This document shows positions 26,711-37,360 of a stretch of 64,000 nt of DNA, in pieces. The first letter of the stretch is position 1. Each line of letters begins with the position of its first letter. Where the stretch lies: contig NZ_AQQX01000014.1 of NCBI RefSeq assembly GCF_000768315.1, positions 1-64,000 of the forward strand. The letters are read 5' to 3'. The DNA is from Pseudooceanicola atlanticus (GTDB lineage: Bacteria > Pseudomonadota > Alphaproteobacteria > Rhodobacterales > Rhodobacteraceae). The notes below the pieces were generated by a model. The model did not search any database and was not told where the DNA came from. It saw only the letters and a list, made by a program, of their open reading frames with translations. A program made the translations under genes and the position numbers.

Positions 26711-28018
26711 TCACAGCACGTAGCGGCTGAGATCGGCAGAGGCGGCGAGCTGTCCGATATTCTTCTCGACGAAATCCGCGTCGACCTTGATGGTTTCGCC
26801 GCTTTGGTCGGGGGCGTGGAATGACAGTTCCTCGAACACCCGCTCCATGATCGTGTAAAGCCGCCGTGCGCCGATATTCTCGACCGATGTGTTCACCTCT
26901 GCAGCGGTCTTGGCCAGGGCGGCGATGCCATCCTCGGTGAATTCGACATTCACGCCCTCAGTTTCCATCAGCGCGGTATATTGCCGTGTCAGCGCGTTGT
27001 CGGTTTCGGTGAGAATCGCAACGAAATCGGCCTCCGTCAGGGATTTCAGTTCTACCCGGATGGGCAGGCGACCCTGCAATTCCGGCAGCAGATCCGACGG
27101 TTTGGCGACGTGGAAGGCGCCGGAGGCGATAAAAAGTATGTGATCGGTTTTCACCGGACCGTACTTGGTCGACACGGTCGTGCCCTCGATCAACGGCAGC
27201 AGGTCACGCTGCACGCCTTCGCGGCTGACATCGGCGCCACGCGCATCTGACCGGGCACAGACCTTGTCGATCTCGTCCAAGAACACGATGCCGTTTTCCT
27301 CGACCGCGCTCAGCGCGGCGCGGTTCACGGTTTCATCGTCCAGCAGTTTGTCGGCCTCTTCGCCGATCAACAGCTCATAGCTCTCCGCGACGCGCATCTT
27401 GCGTTTCACGGTGCGGCCGCCGAACGCCTTACCGAAGATATCGCTGAGGTTCATCATCCCCATCTGGCTGCCCGGCTGGCCCGGGATGTCCATCATGCCC
27501 ATGGGGTTGGAATTGTCGGCGACCTCCAGCTCGATCTCGGTATCGTCCAGTTCCCCGTTGCGAAGCTTCTTGCGGAACATTTCCCGCGTGCCTTCACGCG
27601 CATCCGAACCGGCAATCGCCTCGATCACGCGATCCTCGGCCATCTTGTGGGCCGAGGCCTTCACGTCCTCGCGCATGTATTCACGGGTCATGGCGATGGA
27701 ACTGTCCATCAGGTCCCGCACGATCTGTTCGACATCGCGGCCGACATAGCCGACCTCGGTGAACTTCGTGGCCTCGACCTTGATGAAGGGCGCGCGGGCC
27801 AGCTTGGCCAGGCGGCGAGAGATTTCCGTTTTGCCGACACCGGTCGGCCCGATCATCAGGATGTTCTTGGGAAACACCTCGTCGCGCAGATCGTCGGCCA
27901 GCTGCCGACGCCGCCAGCGCGAGCGCAGCGCAACGGCTACGGCACGCTTGGCGTCCTTCTGTCCGATGATGAACCGGTCAAGCTCGGATACGATTTCGCG
28001 GGGGGTCAGATCGGTCAT
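26711..28018 (-). CDS. hslU: HslU (ClpY) unfoldase ATPase
   Basis: 435 residues from the ATG at 28018 ([20 protein letters not shown]). AAA+ features: [16 protein letters not shown] (Walker A), the pore-loop [11 protein letters not shown], Walker [12 protein letters not shown], and sensor region [20 protein letters not shown]. The C-terminus ADLSRYVL matches the tail that docks in HslV. It unfolds substrates for the HslV peptidase. The start overlaps the stop of an intervening membrane-protein gene (ATGA) rather than following hslV directly. The frame is open upstream of 28018 but lies inside that gene. Confidence 0.97.
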   Translation of the reverse strand: MTDLTPREIVSELDRFIIGQKDAKRAVAVALRSRWRRRQLADDLRDEVFPKNILMIGPTGVGKTEISRRLAKLARAPFIKVEATKFTEVGYVGRDVEQIVRDLMDSSIAMTREYMREDVKASAHKMAEDRVIEAIAGSDAREGTREMFRKKLRNGELDDTEIELEVADNSNPMGMMDIPGQPGSQMGMMNLSDIFGKAFGGRTVKRKMRVAESYELLIGEEADKLLDDETVNRAALSAVEENGIVFLDEIDKVCARSDARGADVSREGVQRDLLPLIEGTTVSTKYGPVKTDHILFIASGAFHVAKPSDLLPELQGRLPIRVELKSLTEADFVAILTETDNALTRQYTALMETEGVNVEFTEDGIAALAKTAAEVNTSVENIGARRLYTIMERVFEELSFHAPDQSGETIKVDADFVEKNIGQLAASADLSRYVL

Positions 28019-29091
28019 GTTGCGTCCATATAGGGAGGAAGTTTCGTTTTGCCCGGAAAGTCGGGCAGGGCGCGCAGGATCTTGCCACGGATCCGGGTCC
28101 AGAACGTGCCGAGATAGGTCACGAACAGCCCGAGGATCAGCAGGATCCACATCCACATCGTGCTGCCATCTGCGGTCTGGATCACCAGGCTCAGCAGAAC
28201 GGCCATGTAGCCGATGCCGGCGGTCAGGAAACTGCGGCGGTCGATGATCAGCGCGAGAAAGGCGATCACCAGCAGCGACAGGGTCAGCAGCGTGTACCCG
28301 AGCGCCGATTGCATGTTGTAGAAGGTCATCGCGACCGTATTCACCAGCGCCGGAGCCGCCAGCAGATGCAGCCAGAAGGCGGATGCCGCCCTGCGCCCCA
28401 GCCGATGCGGATCGGACATGTCGAACCACATGCCGGCGATGAAGGCGACGATGCCGAAGATCAGCGTTCCAAGCGCCAGGTTGTACCCGGATCGCAGGTC
28501 GAACAGGTCGGTGAACTGGGCGCCAAGTGTGACGGGCACCAGCGATTTGGTCGCGATGGCGACAAATGCGATCCCCGTCAGGCCCAGCAGGAACATCGTG
28601 AAGGGCAGTCGGTAGACGCGATACCACAGCAGCAACGCCGCAGCAGTGATCCCGCACAGGATGAAGCCCCAGAAGGTCGATCCGGTCAGCGACGTATCAA
28701 ATTGCCCCGTCAAATCCGCCGCCGCGCCGAACACACAGGAGGAATAGACCGTCACCAGCACGATGGAGGGCAGGGACATCCGCCGTTTCAGTGTGAAATA
28801 CCGCGCCGCCAAGAAGATGATGACCGCGAACACGATCAGGATCAGGCCGGGGCGGTCCATCAGCAGGGCCAGCGGTAGCATGCCGCCGAACAGCAACCCG
28901 AGCCCGACCGAGATGAAGATCTCGGAAAAACCTCGAAACAGCTCGAACGGTTCATCATCGGCGGCCAGCGCGGCGCGCGTGCCGGCCCGCTCCTGTGCAA
29001 AGGTCAGGACACGGGCGGCCTGGTCTTCGTCCAAGGCGCCTGCGGCCACGGCGGCACGCAGATCGTCATGGGTGAAGGTGGTTTCACCCAC
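28015..29091 (-). CDS. multi-pass membrane protein between hslV and hslU (DUF2157-like)
   Basis: 358 residues. The first 60 are soluble and helical ([32 protein letters not shown]), then about ten hydrophobic segments follow to residue 335 (for example [55 protein letters not shown]). The layout, a short N-terminal helical domain followed by many helices, is that of DUF2157/GDYXXLXY-type proteins, whose function is unknown. It overlaps hslV by 8 bases upstream and hslU by 4 downstream, so all three are coupled. The family assignment is tentative; the membrane topology is clear. Confidence 0.7.
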   Translation of the reverse strand: MGETTFTHDDLRAAVAAGALDEDQAARVLTFAQERAGTRAALAADDEPFELFRGFSEIFISVGLGLLFGGMLPLALLMDRPGLILIVFAVIIFLAARYFTLKRRMSLPSIVLVTVYSSCVFGAAADLTGQFDTSLTGSTFWGFILCGITAAALLLWYRVYRLPFTMFLLGLTGIAFVAIATKSLVPVTLGAQFTDLFDLRSGYNLALGTLIFGIVAFIAGMWFDMSDPHRLGRRAASAFWLHLLAAPALVNTVAMTFYNMQSALGYTLLTLSLLVIAFLALIIDRRSFLTAGIGYMAVLLSLVIQTADGSTMWMWILLILGLFVTYLGTFWTRIRGKILRALPDFPGKTKLPPYMDAT

Positions 29092-29641
29092 CGATCTTCT
29101 CCACGGTCAGGTTGCCGTTGGTGAAGACGCAGATATCGGCGGCAATGGCCATGGCCTTTCGCGCGATATCCTCGGCGGCGAGATCGGTTTCCAGCAGGCC
29201 GCGCGCGGCCGCGAGGGCGTAATTTCCGCCCGATCCTATTGCCGCAACGTCATGCTCGGGTTCCAGCACGTCACCGGCGCCTGTGATGACCAGAAGGTCC
29301 TTGCCGTCACTGACGATCAGCATCGCTTCGAGCTTTTGCAGATACTTGTCTGTGCGCCAATCCTTGGCCAGCTCGACAGAGGCACGCTGCAACTGGCCCG
29401 GCGTCGCCTCCAGCTTGGCTTCGAGCCGTTCCAGCAGGGTGAAGGCGTCAGCGGTCGACCCGGCAAAGCCCGCAACCACGTCATAGCCGCCCGGCGACAG
29501 GCGTCGGACCTTGCGTGCCGTACCCTTCATGACGGTGTTGCCCATGGAAACCTGGCCATCACCGGCAATCACCACCTCACCGCCCTTGCGGACGCCAATG
29601 ATCGTGGTGCCGTGCCAGCCGGGAAAATCGTTATCTGCCAT
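29084..29641 (-). CDS. hslV: HslV (ClpQ) peptidase subunit
   Basis: 185 residues from the ATG at 29641 ([20 protein letters not shown]). The mature N-terminal nucleophile should be Thr12 after removal of the short propeptide ending in HG; the longer propeptide is normal in alphaproteobacteria. Family blocks include [38 protein letters not shown] and [17 protein letters not shown]. It is the proteasome-like threonine peptidase of HslUV. An upstream in-frame ATG (29686) is not supported by similarity. First gene of a coupled hslV-membrane protein-hslU operon. Confidence 0.96.
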   Translation of the reverse strand: MADNDFPGWHGTTIIGVRKGGEVVIAGDGQVSMGNTVMKGTARKVRRLSPGGYDVVAGFAGSTADAFTLLERLEAKLEATPGQLQRASVELAKDWRTDKYLQKLEAMLIVSDGKDLLVITGAGDVLEPEHDVAAIGSGGNYALAAARGLLETDLAAEDIARKAMAIAADICVFTNGNLTVEKIGG

Positions 29642-29739
29642 CGGATACTCCTTACGCTGAGCGTCTATATGCGGTCCCATTGGCATGGCGACAACCCCAG
29701 TGGCTTGCCGCCGCCCAGACCCGGGGCTAGCGTCGCGCC

Positions 29740-30639
29740 ATGTCGAACCGCGCAGCCTTCTACCTTGAACCGTCCCTGCTGAAGAGCGCCCGCGCGGGCG
29801 AACACAACTTCATCGCGCGTGTTGTGGGTGTGCTGGACCAGGCGGGATGGTCGGTGGATTTTCATCCCGAAGCCGAAGACGCGCTCGGGACGGATCGCGA
29901 CGCACGCGCCCTGGTTCATATGGCTCCGCCTCCACCGGGCGGTCTGACCTTTCGCCGGGTCTATCAATATCCGTTCTGGCAGATCGAAACGACGGCAGAG
30001 CGGTGGCATTGGCACACCGCCAAATCCGTGTTTTCGCCTGAAACAGTGCCTGAACCCGAGGCAAACCGGTTCTTCATCTTCTGGCGCAAACGGATGTTTC
30101 CCGAGGCGGCGACACAGACCCAGAACGGCTTTGTCTACATCCCGTTGCAGGGAAAACTGACCAAGCGGCGATCTTTCCAGTCCTGCTCTCCGATCGAGAT
30201 GATCGAACATGTCTTAGACCGCGCACCGGGCAAACGCATCGTCGCCGCGCTGCATCCGAAAGAGGATTATTCCAAGGCCGACCTGGAGGCGCTCGAAAAG
30301 CTCGAGGCCCGCTATCCCCTGTTGACCCTCACCACCGGCGGCATGGAACACCTGCTGCCCGACTGCGATTACGTGGTCACGATGAACTCAGCCGCTGGTT
30401 TCTTCGGCTACTTCTTCGAAAAGCCCTGCATTCTGTTCGGAGACATCGATTTTCACCACATCGCGCTAGGCGCAACACCCGGCGACCTGTCCGCTTTCGA
30501 CAAGATCGAAAGCCATGCGCCCGACTATGCGCGGTACGTCTGGTGGTTCTGGCAGCACATGTCCATCAATGCCGGCCGGCCCGAGGCAGAGGACCAGATC
30601 CGCGACGCCCTGATCCGGGGTGGCTGGCCGCTGGAATGA
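29740..30639 (+). CDS. capsule/Kdo-transferase-like protein of unknown substrate
   Basis: 299 residues, no signal peptide. A Rossmann-like C-terminal half contains [20 protein letters not shown] and [25 protein letters not shown]. The pattern 'V-T-x-N-S-x-x-G-x-x-x-x-x-x-x-KP-I-x-x-G' resembles the nucleotide-sugar region of KpsS/KpsC-type capsule synthesis proteins and related GT-B enzymes. No capsule genes surround it, so a role in a surface glycolipid is only a guess. It is divergent from hslV and shares a bidirectional terminator with trxA. Confidence 0.6.
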   Translation: MSNRAAFYLEPSLLKSARAGEHNFIARVVGVLDQAGWSVDFHPEAEDALGTDRDARALVHMAPPPPGGLTFRRVYQYPFWQIETTAERWHWHTAKSVFSPETVPEPEANRFFIFWRKRMFPEAATQTQNGFVYIPLQGKLTKRRSFQSCSPIEMIEHVLDRAPGKRIVAALHPKEDYSKADLEALEKLEARYPLLTLTTGGMEHLLPDCDYVVTMNSAAGFFGYFFEKPCILFGDIDFHHIALGATPGDLSAFDKIESHAPDYARYVWWFWQHMSINAGRPEAEDQIRDALIRGGWPLE

Positions 30640-30670
30640 AAAAGGGCGCCCCGATGGGACGCCCCTTTTC
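30639..30670. terminator. bidirectional terminator between convergent genes
   Basis: A-tract, then GGGCGCCC-CGAT-GGGACGCCC (9-bp stem with one internal C.A mismatch), then TTTT. The flanking A and T runs let it end both the rightward 29740-30639 gene and leftward trxA. Confidence 0.8.
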
Positions 30671-30689
30671 GAAACTTTTCCGATCCGGA

Positions 30690-31010
30690 TCAGATGGATT
30701 CTTCGATCCAGGACTTCAGCGACGCTTTCGGCGCGGCACCGGCGCGGTTCGACACCACTTCGCCATCCTTGAAGATGAACAGCGCGGGGATGCCACGCAC
30801 GCCCAGCTGCATCGGCGAATTCGGGTTCGAATCGACGTCGACTTTGGCAATTTTCACTTTGCCGCCAAACTCTTCGGCCAGTTCCTCGAGGGCCGGGCCA
30901 ATCTGTTTACAGGGGCCGCACCATTCGGCCCAGAAGTCCACCACGACGGGGACATCGGAATTTTTCACTTCGGAATCAAAGGTATCGTCGGTCACGGCAA
31001 CGGTGGTCAT
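30690..31010 (-). CDS. trxA: thioredoxin 1
   Basis: 106 residues, the usual length. The active site is [13 protein letters not shown] with the redox pair C31/C34. The cis-proline loop follows ([15 protein letters not shown]), and the buried Asp is in VVVDFWAEW. It is a cytoplasmic disulfide reductase fed by thioredoxin reductase. It lies 60 bases downstream of addA on the same strand, so it could be read from the addBA operon or from its own promoter in that gap. trxA after addA is frequent in the order. Confidence 0.97.
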   Translation of the reverse strand: MTTVAVTDDTFDSEVKNSDVPVVVDFWAEWCGPCKQIGPALEELAEEFGGKVKIAKVDVDSNPNSPMQLGVRGIPALFIFKDGEVVSNRAGAAPKASLKSWIEESI

Positions 31011-31070
31011 CGAGAGCTCTCCTGGCTGCTAGCGCGTTGGCCCTGAACGTAAGGTTGCCTCGGCAGAGGG

Positions 31071-34000
31071 TCAAGAAGTTGTAGTGTCCCGCAAAGCCGC
31101 AGTCACAACATCGTGCGGCAACATCATGAGTGTCGCCGTCCGTGTCCATAAAAGCGCCGTTTCCACGCGCCGATCCGGGTAGATTTGCGCCAGCGCCGCC
31201 GCATAGGCACCCATCTGACGCAGCAACCCGTCCGGCACCTGCAAGACACTTTCGGGGACAATCGCGTTGGTCTTGAAATCAACGGCCAGCACGCGATCCG
31301 GGGTCACGATCAGCCGGTCAATCGTACCGTGGATCCGGTCGCCGTCCAGATCGTCCAGGGTCGCGGTCAGCGACACCTCTTCCAGGGCTTCCGCGCCAAA
31401 AAGGTCGGAGAGATGCGGGGCGGTCAGTACCTTGTGCGCCTCGGCTGTTAACAGGGCGAGCTCTTCTCCGAACGCGCCATCGGGACCGTCCTCAAGGAGT
31501 TCCGCTGCGTGATCGGCCCAGCCATCCGGGTGGATCGAGGGCAGATGCTCCAGCAACAGGTGGACCTGCCGCCCGCGCCGCTTGGCGGCCTCCTCGTCCA
31601 GTCCGGCCTCACCGGGCAACGCCTTGGCCCCGCCCAGGTCGGATGGGCTGCGGGTTTCGGCGTCTGGATCGGGGCGCGGGGCGGAAAGGCTGGCCCATTC
31701 CGGCAATTCCGGGTCGTGGGTGGTGGTATCCGGCGCGAGTTCCATCGCGAGATCACTCCAGTCGCCGGTTTCCAGCCGCAATCCCGGCCCACCGGTGAAA
31801 TCCTGGTCCCGCGCGCCCAGGCTGGCCATCGCGTCGCGCGTCCGATCGTACCAGGTATCGCCGTTGCTCCCCAGATCACCGGCGGCGGCAACGATCAGCC
31901 ATTTCTCGGCCCGCGTCATCGCGACATATAACAGCCGGTCAGATTCCTCGCGTTGCTTTTCCAGCGCGGCCTCTCGCAGCTGCGTCAGGTAACGCGGTGC
32001 GCTGGTCTTGCTCACGTTCCACCAGGCGCGGCTCTGGTCGGACAGGATATCGCCGCGCAATTCCTCCTTCCGGTTCTGGGTTTCTGGCAGGAAGACAATC
32101 GGCGCCTCCAACCCCTTTGACCCATGCACGGTCATCACCCGGATCCGCGATCCGGCGCTTTCCATCTGGCGTTTCAGCTCCGGATCGTCACCTTGCAGCC
32201 AGACCAGGAACCCGGTGAGGCTGGGCACCTGCGATTGCTCATAGCTCAGCGCCTGGTCCAGCAGCGCGTCGATCCCGTCCTGCGCCTCTGTCCCGAGACG
32301 CGCCATAAGACGCTTGCGCCCGCCATGCCGGGTAAGCGTCCGTTCCAGCAATTCGTATGGCCTGAGGAATTCGGCATGGTCGCGCAGGTCGTGCAGGATC
32401 GCGCGGGTCCCTTCGTGATCGCTTCGCCCCTGCAAGGCCGGCCACAGGTTGGTGGAGGTCCGGCGATGCGCCAGGGCGAACAGCTCCTGTTCGGACCAGC
32501 CGAAGAGCGGCGATTTCAGAACGGCGGCAAGGCTCAGGTCATCCTCGGGCGTCGCGAGGAAGGACATCAGCGCCGTCAGATCCTTGACCGCCAGTTCCCC
32601 GCCAATGCGGAGCCGGTCCGCGCCCGCAATCGGCAGGTCACGTGCCTTGCAGGCCCGGATGATCTCGTGAAACAGGCGGCGTCGGCGGCGCACCAGGATC
32701 AGCACGTCACCGGGCTGAACGGGCCGCGCGCGTCCCGGACCGAGGGGCAGGGGCATCTCTTTCGCAACCATGTCCGCGATGGCCCCGGCAATGCGTTCGG
32801 CCAGAACCACATCGTGGTCCTGTTCGCCCGGCAGATCGACCGGATCGTCCCAGTCGCCATCGTCGGCATTGTCCGTCTTCTCGATATGCGGCCAGAGATC
32901 GACACGGCCGGGCAGGGCGTCCTGAAAGGCGATGTGTCTCTCTTCCGGCGAAAAACCTGACGCGTCACGCCCTTCGAACACCTTGTCGACCAGCGTCAGG
33001 ATCGCGGGCGAGGACCGGAAGGAATGCGCCAGCGCCATCCTTTGCAGCGGTGTGCCAAGCGCGGTGAGGCGGTCGTCGAATTCGTCGCGCATCCGGTCGA
33101 ACCCGCTGGGATCGGCACCCTGAAACGAATAGATCGACTGCTTCTTGTCCCCGACGACAAAGATCGTGCGCAGCTTGCCGTCCTGCGCGCCTTCCCCGCT
33201 GGTGAATTCCCGCGCCAGCGCCTGGATCACCTGCCATTGTACGGGGGACGTATCCTGCGCCTCGTCCACGAGGATATGGTCGATCCCGCCATCCAGCCGG
33301 TAAAGCACCCAGGCCGAGACGGAGCGATCCGTCAGCAAGTTGCGCGTCCGCAGGATCAGGTCGTCGAAATCCATCGCGCCGCGCAGCGTCTTGGCGCGCG
33401 CATATGCCGGAAGGAACAGCGCCGCGAAGTCGTAAAGCACCATCGTCCGGTCCAGCGCATCCAATGCCAACCGCCTGTCCCGCGCGGTTTCCACCCGACC
33501 CATCAGCGCATCGACCTCTGGCATGAGATCGCCAAGCGTCGCCTGCGTACCTTTCGTCGGAACCTTGCCTATCTTGGCCGAAAACGGCTCTTTCGCGCTG
33601 GCACCAGTCAGGAACACGTCTTCGAGGATAGCAAGGCTGGCCATGTCCGGACCGGTAATCGCCGACAGCTTGGCCGCCAGTTTCTGATCGGTTGTGCTTC
33701 CGCCAGCCGCCGCGGCGCGCAGGCGGTCCAGTATCTCCATCTCGCTGCCAAGGAAGACCTCTCTCAGCAATTGATCGGCGGTGTACCCTGCGGGTAGCCC
33801 CAACTGTCCCGCCAGGTCTTCGCGGCTTTGCGGCTGCGCGAATTGATCCGCGTGCCCGACGACAGAGGCGGTCAGCCCCTCCATCGTCTGGCCGGAATAT
33901 TGCAATGCCATCCGCGCCAGAACGTCCCGCCCCGGTCCTTCGGCCAGCGTTTCGATCACCTGCGCGCGCAGAAGCGCGGCGTCACGATCCTCCATCTCGG

Positions 34001-34433
34001 TGAATTGCGGGCTCACACCGGCTTCCAGCGGGAACCGCCGCAGCAGCGCCGCACAGAAAGAGTGGATCGTCTGGATCTTCAGACCACCCGGCGTTTCGAT
34101 GGCCCGGGCAAACAACGTGCGGGCATGGCGCAGCCGTTCGGACCCCACTGCGCCCTCGATCCCAAGGTCCGACAAGGCCTTTCGAAGGTCCGCATCCGGC
34201 AGCATCGCCCATTCGCCCAACCGTTTGAACAGGCGGTTCTGCATCTCGGTCGCGGCGGCCTTGGTATAGGTCAGGCACAGGATGTGCTGGGGCGACACGC
34301 CGTCCAGCAGCAACCGCGCCACGCGGTCCGTCAACACGCGGGTCTTGCCCGATCCGGCATTCGCGGCCAGCCAGGTTGATTTGTCGGGGCGGGCGGCATC
34401 GACCTGCCGCTGCGTGGCGTCGTCGCGGATCAT
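31071..34433 (-). CDS. addA: double-strand break repair helicase/nuclease AddA
   Basis: 1120 residues from the ATG at 34433 (MIRDDATQRQVDAARPDKST), which overlaps the addB stop (ATGA). UvrD-like helicase motifs: AANAGSGKTRVLTDRVARLL (Walker A), ILVDEAQDTSPVQWQVIQAL (II), VGDKKQSIYSFQGADP (III), VMTVHGSKGLEAPIVFLPET and LLYVAMTRAEKWL (V/VI). The C-terminal RecB-type nuclease has VLAVDFKTNA. With AddB it resects double-strand breaks, usually regulated by Chi-like sites. Full length. Confidence 0.95.
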   Translation of the reverse strand: MIRDDATQRQVDAARPDKSTWLAANAGSGKTRVLTDRVARLLLDGVSPQHILCLTYTKAAATEMQNRLFKRLGEWAMLPDADLRKALSDLGIEGAVGSERLRHARTLFARAIETPGGLKIQTIHSFCAALLRRFPLEAGVSPQFTEMEDRDAALLRAQVIETLAEGPGRDVLARMALQYSGQTMEGLTASVVGHADQFAQPQSREDLAGQLGLPAGYTADQLLREVFLGSEMEILDRLRAAAAGGSTTDQKLAAKLSAITGPDMASLAILEDVFLTGASAKEPFSAKIGKVPTKGTQATLGDLMPEVDALMGRVETARDRRLALDALDRTMVLYDFAALFLPAYARAKTLRGAMDFDDLILRTRNLLTDRSVSAWVLYRLDGGIDHILVDEAQDTSPVQWQVIQALAREFTSGEGAQDGKLRTIFVVGDKKQSIYSFQGADPSGFDRMRDEFDDRLTALGTPLQRMALAHSFRSSPAILTLVDKVFEGRDASGFSPEERHIAFQDALPGRVDLWPHIEKTDNADDGDWDDPVDLPGEQDHDVVLAERIAGAIADMVAKEMPLPLGPGRARPVQPGDVLILVRRRRRLFHEIIRACKARDLPIAGADRLRIGGELAVKDLTALMSFLATPEDDLSLAAVLKSPLFGWSEQELFALAHRRTSTNLWPALQGRSDHEGTRAILHDLRDHAEFLRPYELLERTLTRHGGRKRLMARLGTEAQDGIDALLDQALSYEQSQVPSLTGFLVWLQGDDPELKRQMESAGSRIRVMTVHGSKGLEAPIVFLPETQNRKEELRGDILSDQSRAWWNVSKTSAPRYLTQLREAALEKQREESDRLLYVAMTRAEKWLIVAAAGDLGSNGDTWYDRTRDAMASLGARDQDFTGGPGLRLETGDWSDLAMELAPDTTTHDPELPEWASLSAPRPDPDAETRSPSDLGGAKALPGEAGLDEEAAKRRGRQVHLLLEHLPSIHPDGWADHAAELLEDGPDGAFGEELALLTAEAHKVLTAPHLSDLFGAEALEEVSLTATLDDLDGDRIHGTIDRLIVTPDRVLAVDFKTNAIVPESVLQVPDGLLRQMGAYAAALAQIYPDRRVETALLWTRTATLMMLPHDVVTAALRDTTTS

Positions 34434-37360
34434 GTCAGAATGCTCCGCTCGGCCAGGGCCGTGACATCCCATTCGCCAAAGCGGGCGAGGTGATCGTAAT
34501 CCCCCTCCATGTCCGCTTTGAACATCGCCCTGCGGGACGTGTAGGGCTGATCAGCATCAAAATACTGCTGGATCAGGGTCGAAAATCGGGCCCAGACCTC
34601 ATCGGCCGACAGGTCCTCCAGCGGGGCGTCGACCTCTTTCGTATTGGCGCCAAGCCCGATGAACGCGGCCCGCACCACGTGCCGGGGATCAAGGTCCTTG
34701 AACCCCGCCTGTTCGGCCATCGCGGCCTCAAGCAGCAATTGCAGGTCAAAGCTTTTCTGCTGGTTCGGCGTCGACATCGCGCCGGTCTTGTAATCGTAGA
34801 TCAGCGCGTTCCCGTTGGCATCCAGGTCGATCCGGTCGGCCTTGGCGGTCAGGGTGAAATCGACCTCGTTGATACGTGCCTGGCCGGGGATCTCGAACCC
34901 GGCGGGCCGCCCCTGTTCGCGTCGCCGAAGTTCACCCTGCACGACGCCTTCGGCCGCGCGGGCCATGCGCGCCAGCCACATCAGCCGGGCCTCTGCCCAG
35001 GGCACGTGTTGGTCCAGCGTGGTGCGGGTCAGGTCGATCAATTCCTCCGTCGTCAGTCGCTCGGGCGCATCGAGGGCGGTCTTGATGAAGGTTTCCATCA
35101 CCTCGTGGATCACGATGCCGCGCATCAGCGCATCGGGCGCCTTCATTAGCGGATCGAGGGGACGCAGCCGCAACACTTCCCGGGCGTAGATGGCGTAGGG
35201 GTCACGGATCAGCCGCTTGATCTGGGTGACGGACAATTGGCGCGGTCGGGCGATGACCGGCGGGCAGGGGGCAGGGCGGGGGGCAGGGGCGACTTGTTGC
35301 ACCGCTTCCAGGCTGCGCACGAGCCCCAGCCAATGCTGCCCGCGTTTGCGCGCATCGCTCAACGCGGTCTTGCCCTTGGGCCCTAGCCCGTCGAGCAGGT
35401 TGGTCAGACGACTCAGCCAGCGGGAGGCGACGGTTTCCGCCTCCGACCCTCTCAGCGCGCGGGTCAGCCAGACCTCCGGCGCGCCGATTGCCTGTTGGAA
35501 GTCGTGGGCAGACAGGCCGATGCGCCGTTCCGGCAACAGCAACCCGACCTCGGCCCGCATCGCGCGATTCAGCCAGGGATCGGGGGTTGGCGCTTCTGGC
35601 CAGCTGCCTTCGATCAGCCCGCCAAGGATCACCACGTCGGCCCCCTGAACCCGCGCCTCCAACGTGCCCCAGATCAGGATTTGCGGATGCGGCGTGGCGC
35701 TGGACCGTACCTCTTCGCCCTGCAGGATCGCGGTTAGAAGGTTGGCGAAATCCTCCGGTCCCATCGTGCCCGCGACCTCCGCCGCATCGCGCAGCTTGTC
35801 CATGACAGAGCGCGCCTTCTGCCCCGCTTCGCTTTCCCAAAGCCGGCCGGATCCGTCGGTCTGGCTCCCTGCGGCCAGCCGTTCGGCGAGCTCGATCAGA
35901 AGATCCACATGTTCGGTCAGGGGTCGTTCCTGACCCGAATCCAGCCCGATCAGGGTCGAATTCACCCAATTGGCCCAGGCCGGGGCGATGTCATGGGTCT
36001 GCTTTTCAGCGAAGGACAGGATCGTTTCCGCATCCGGAAAGGGCGGCCCCTTGCGACGGACCCGCTGTTCCAGCGCGCGGGAGAGCAGAAGGTGATAGTT
36101 CCGCAATTCGCCGGAATGACAGATCGGGTGTTTCAGCAGGGCCAGAAGCGCCTCTGCCCCCATTTTCTGGTGAAACAGAGCCGCAATCTGCCGCAGGAAC
36201 CGCCCGGGCGCGGACAGGTGCAAGGGTTCGCCTGCGGAATCGTCAGGCAGGATGCCCCAACGGTCCAGCGCGGCCGTGACCTGGCGGCTCAGCAACCGGT
36301 CGGGGGTGATCAGCGCGGCCTTCTGCCCGTCTTCCGCCGCCTTGCGCAGACGCATCGCGATGCTCAGCGCCTCTTCCCGTTGCGAGGGCGCCTCGACCAG
36401 GGTGACATTGGCCATTGCGTCGTCCAGATCGGTGATCTTGGGCCCTTCGGACAGCCATTGATCCGTCACCGGCGCGGGCCGCAGCGCAAGCGACACCAAC
36501 CGGTTCCGCGCGCTGTTATGGTCCGACCCATGCCACTCACCGACATCGCGTTTTCGCAGATCCAGCGCGGTTGTCAGCTTGCGGAACCGGAATTGCGGGT
36601 GATCCTCGCCTGTCAGCATGTCATCCAGCTGGGTTTCCCAGACATGATCGGGCAGATCGAAATCGAAGCCCGGCAGAACCAGCGCTCCGTTGGGCAGCTT
36701 TGCGACCGCCTGCATCAGCAGGTTCGTCGCCCCGCGCGACCCGGTCGACCCGGCCAGGATGATCGGATGCTGCGGCGGAACCTCCTGCCACAGCTGCGCC
36801 AGGTATTCGGACACCATTCGCAACCTGGCGGACGGATCCGGGTGGGTCGACTGGTCCTCGACCTGCTGCACGATCGTCAGGAATTTCAACGCCCGCGCCC
36901 AGTGGTCGGAATGGGCACTGACATCGAGATTGGCGAGCGCATCAAAGGTCACCCCTTCGCCCTGCATCTCGTCAAAAAGCGTGGCGAGACTGTCGGCCAG
37001 ATCATACAGCGCGGCACGAGGGGCGAGGTCCGGTTCCTTGTCGATCAGCGCGCGCACCAGTTGCACCAGCCCCAACCGCCGCCTGAGCGGAGAGGTCGGT
37101 GCCGGGATATTCCCAAGCGCAACGGTTTCCCCGAAATCCGTCACCAGCTGAATACGGGGCAGCAACCGGGGCGGCCCGGCATCAAACAGCGCCCGGATCC
37201 GGCGCGCCATCCGCCGGGTGTTCACGATCAGGACCGCCCGGCCAAGCGCCTCGGGCGGCAGGTCCTTGGTGCGATGCAACAGCCCGTTCACCAGTGTCGA
37301 CGGAAAATCCGCCCCGGGAGGCACGCCAAAGACGCGGGGCTTGTCGCTCGGCTCAAACAT
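34430..37360 (-). CDS. addB: double-strand break repair protein AddB
   Basis: 976 residues from the ATG at 37360 (MFEPSDKPRVFGVPPGADFP). An inactivated helicase-like N-terminal part contains PIILAGSTGSRGATNLLMQA, and a block QGADVVILGGLIEGSWPEAP follows. The C-terminal nuclease shows LIYDYKTGAMSTP and WLARM helices. The cysteines that hold an iron-sulfur cluster in Bacillus AddB are not seen beside the nuclease motifs (RLIRDPYAIYAREVL has no Cys), which appears normal for alphaproteobacterial AddB. It overlaps the murU-like gene by 8 bases and addA by 4. Confidence 0.93.
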   Translation of the reverse strand: MFEPSDKPRVFGVPPGADFPSTLVNGLLHRTKDLPPEALGRAVLIVNTRRMARRIRALFDAGPPRLLPRIQLVTDFGETVALGNIPAPTSPLRRRLGLVQLVRALIDKEPDLAPRAALYDLADSLATLFDEMQGEGVTFDALANLDVSAHSDHWARALKFLTIVQQVEDQSTHPDPSARLRMVSEYLAQLWQEVPPQHPIILAGSTGSRGATNLLMQAVAKLPNGALVLPGFDFDLPDHVWETQLDDMLTGEDHPQFRFRKLTTALDLRKRDVGEWHGSDHNSARNRLVSLALRPAPVTDQWLSEGPKITDLDDAMANVTLVEAPSQREEALSIAMRLRKAAEDGQKAALITPDRLLSRQVTAALDRWGILPDDSAGEPLHLSAPGRFLRQIAALFHQKMGAEALLALLKHPICHSGELRNYHLLLSRALEQRVRRKGPPFPDAETILSFAEKQTHDIAPAWANWVNSTLIGLDSGQERPLTEHVDLLIELAERLAAGSQTDGSGRLWESEAGQKARSVMDKLRDAAEVAGTMGPEDFANLLTAILQGEEVRSSATPHPQILIWGTLEARVQGADVVILGGLIEGSWPEAPTPDPWLNRAMRAEVGLLLPERRIGLSAHDFQQAIGAPEVWLTRALRGSEAETVASRWLSRLTNLLDGLGPKGKTALSDARKRGQHWLGLVRSLEAVQQVAPAPRPAPCPPVIARPRQLSVTQIKRLIRDPYAIYAREVLRLRPLDPLMKAPDALMRGIVIHEVMETFIKTALDAPERLTTEELIDLTRTTLDQHVPWAEARLMWLARMARAAEGVVQGELRRREQGRPAGFEIPGQARINEVDFTLTAKADRIDLDANGNALIYDYKTGAMSTPNQQKSFDLQLLLEAAMAEQAGFKDLDPRHVVRAAFIGLGANTKEVDAPLEDLSADEVWARFSTLIQQYFDADQPYTSRRAMFKADMEGDYDHLARFGEWDVTALAERSILT

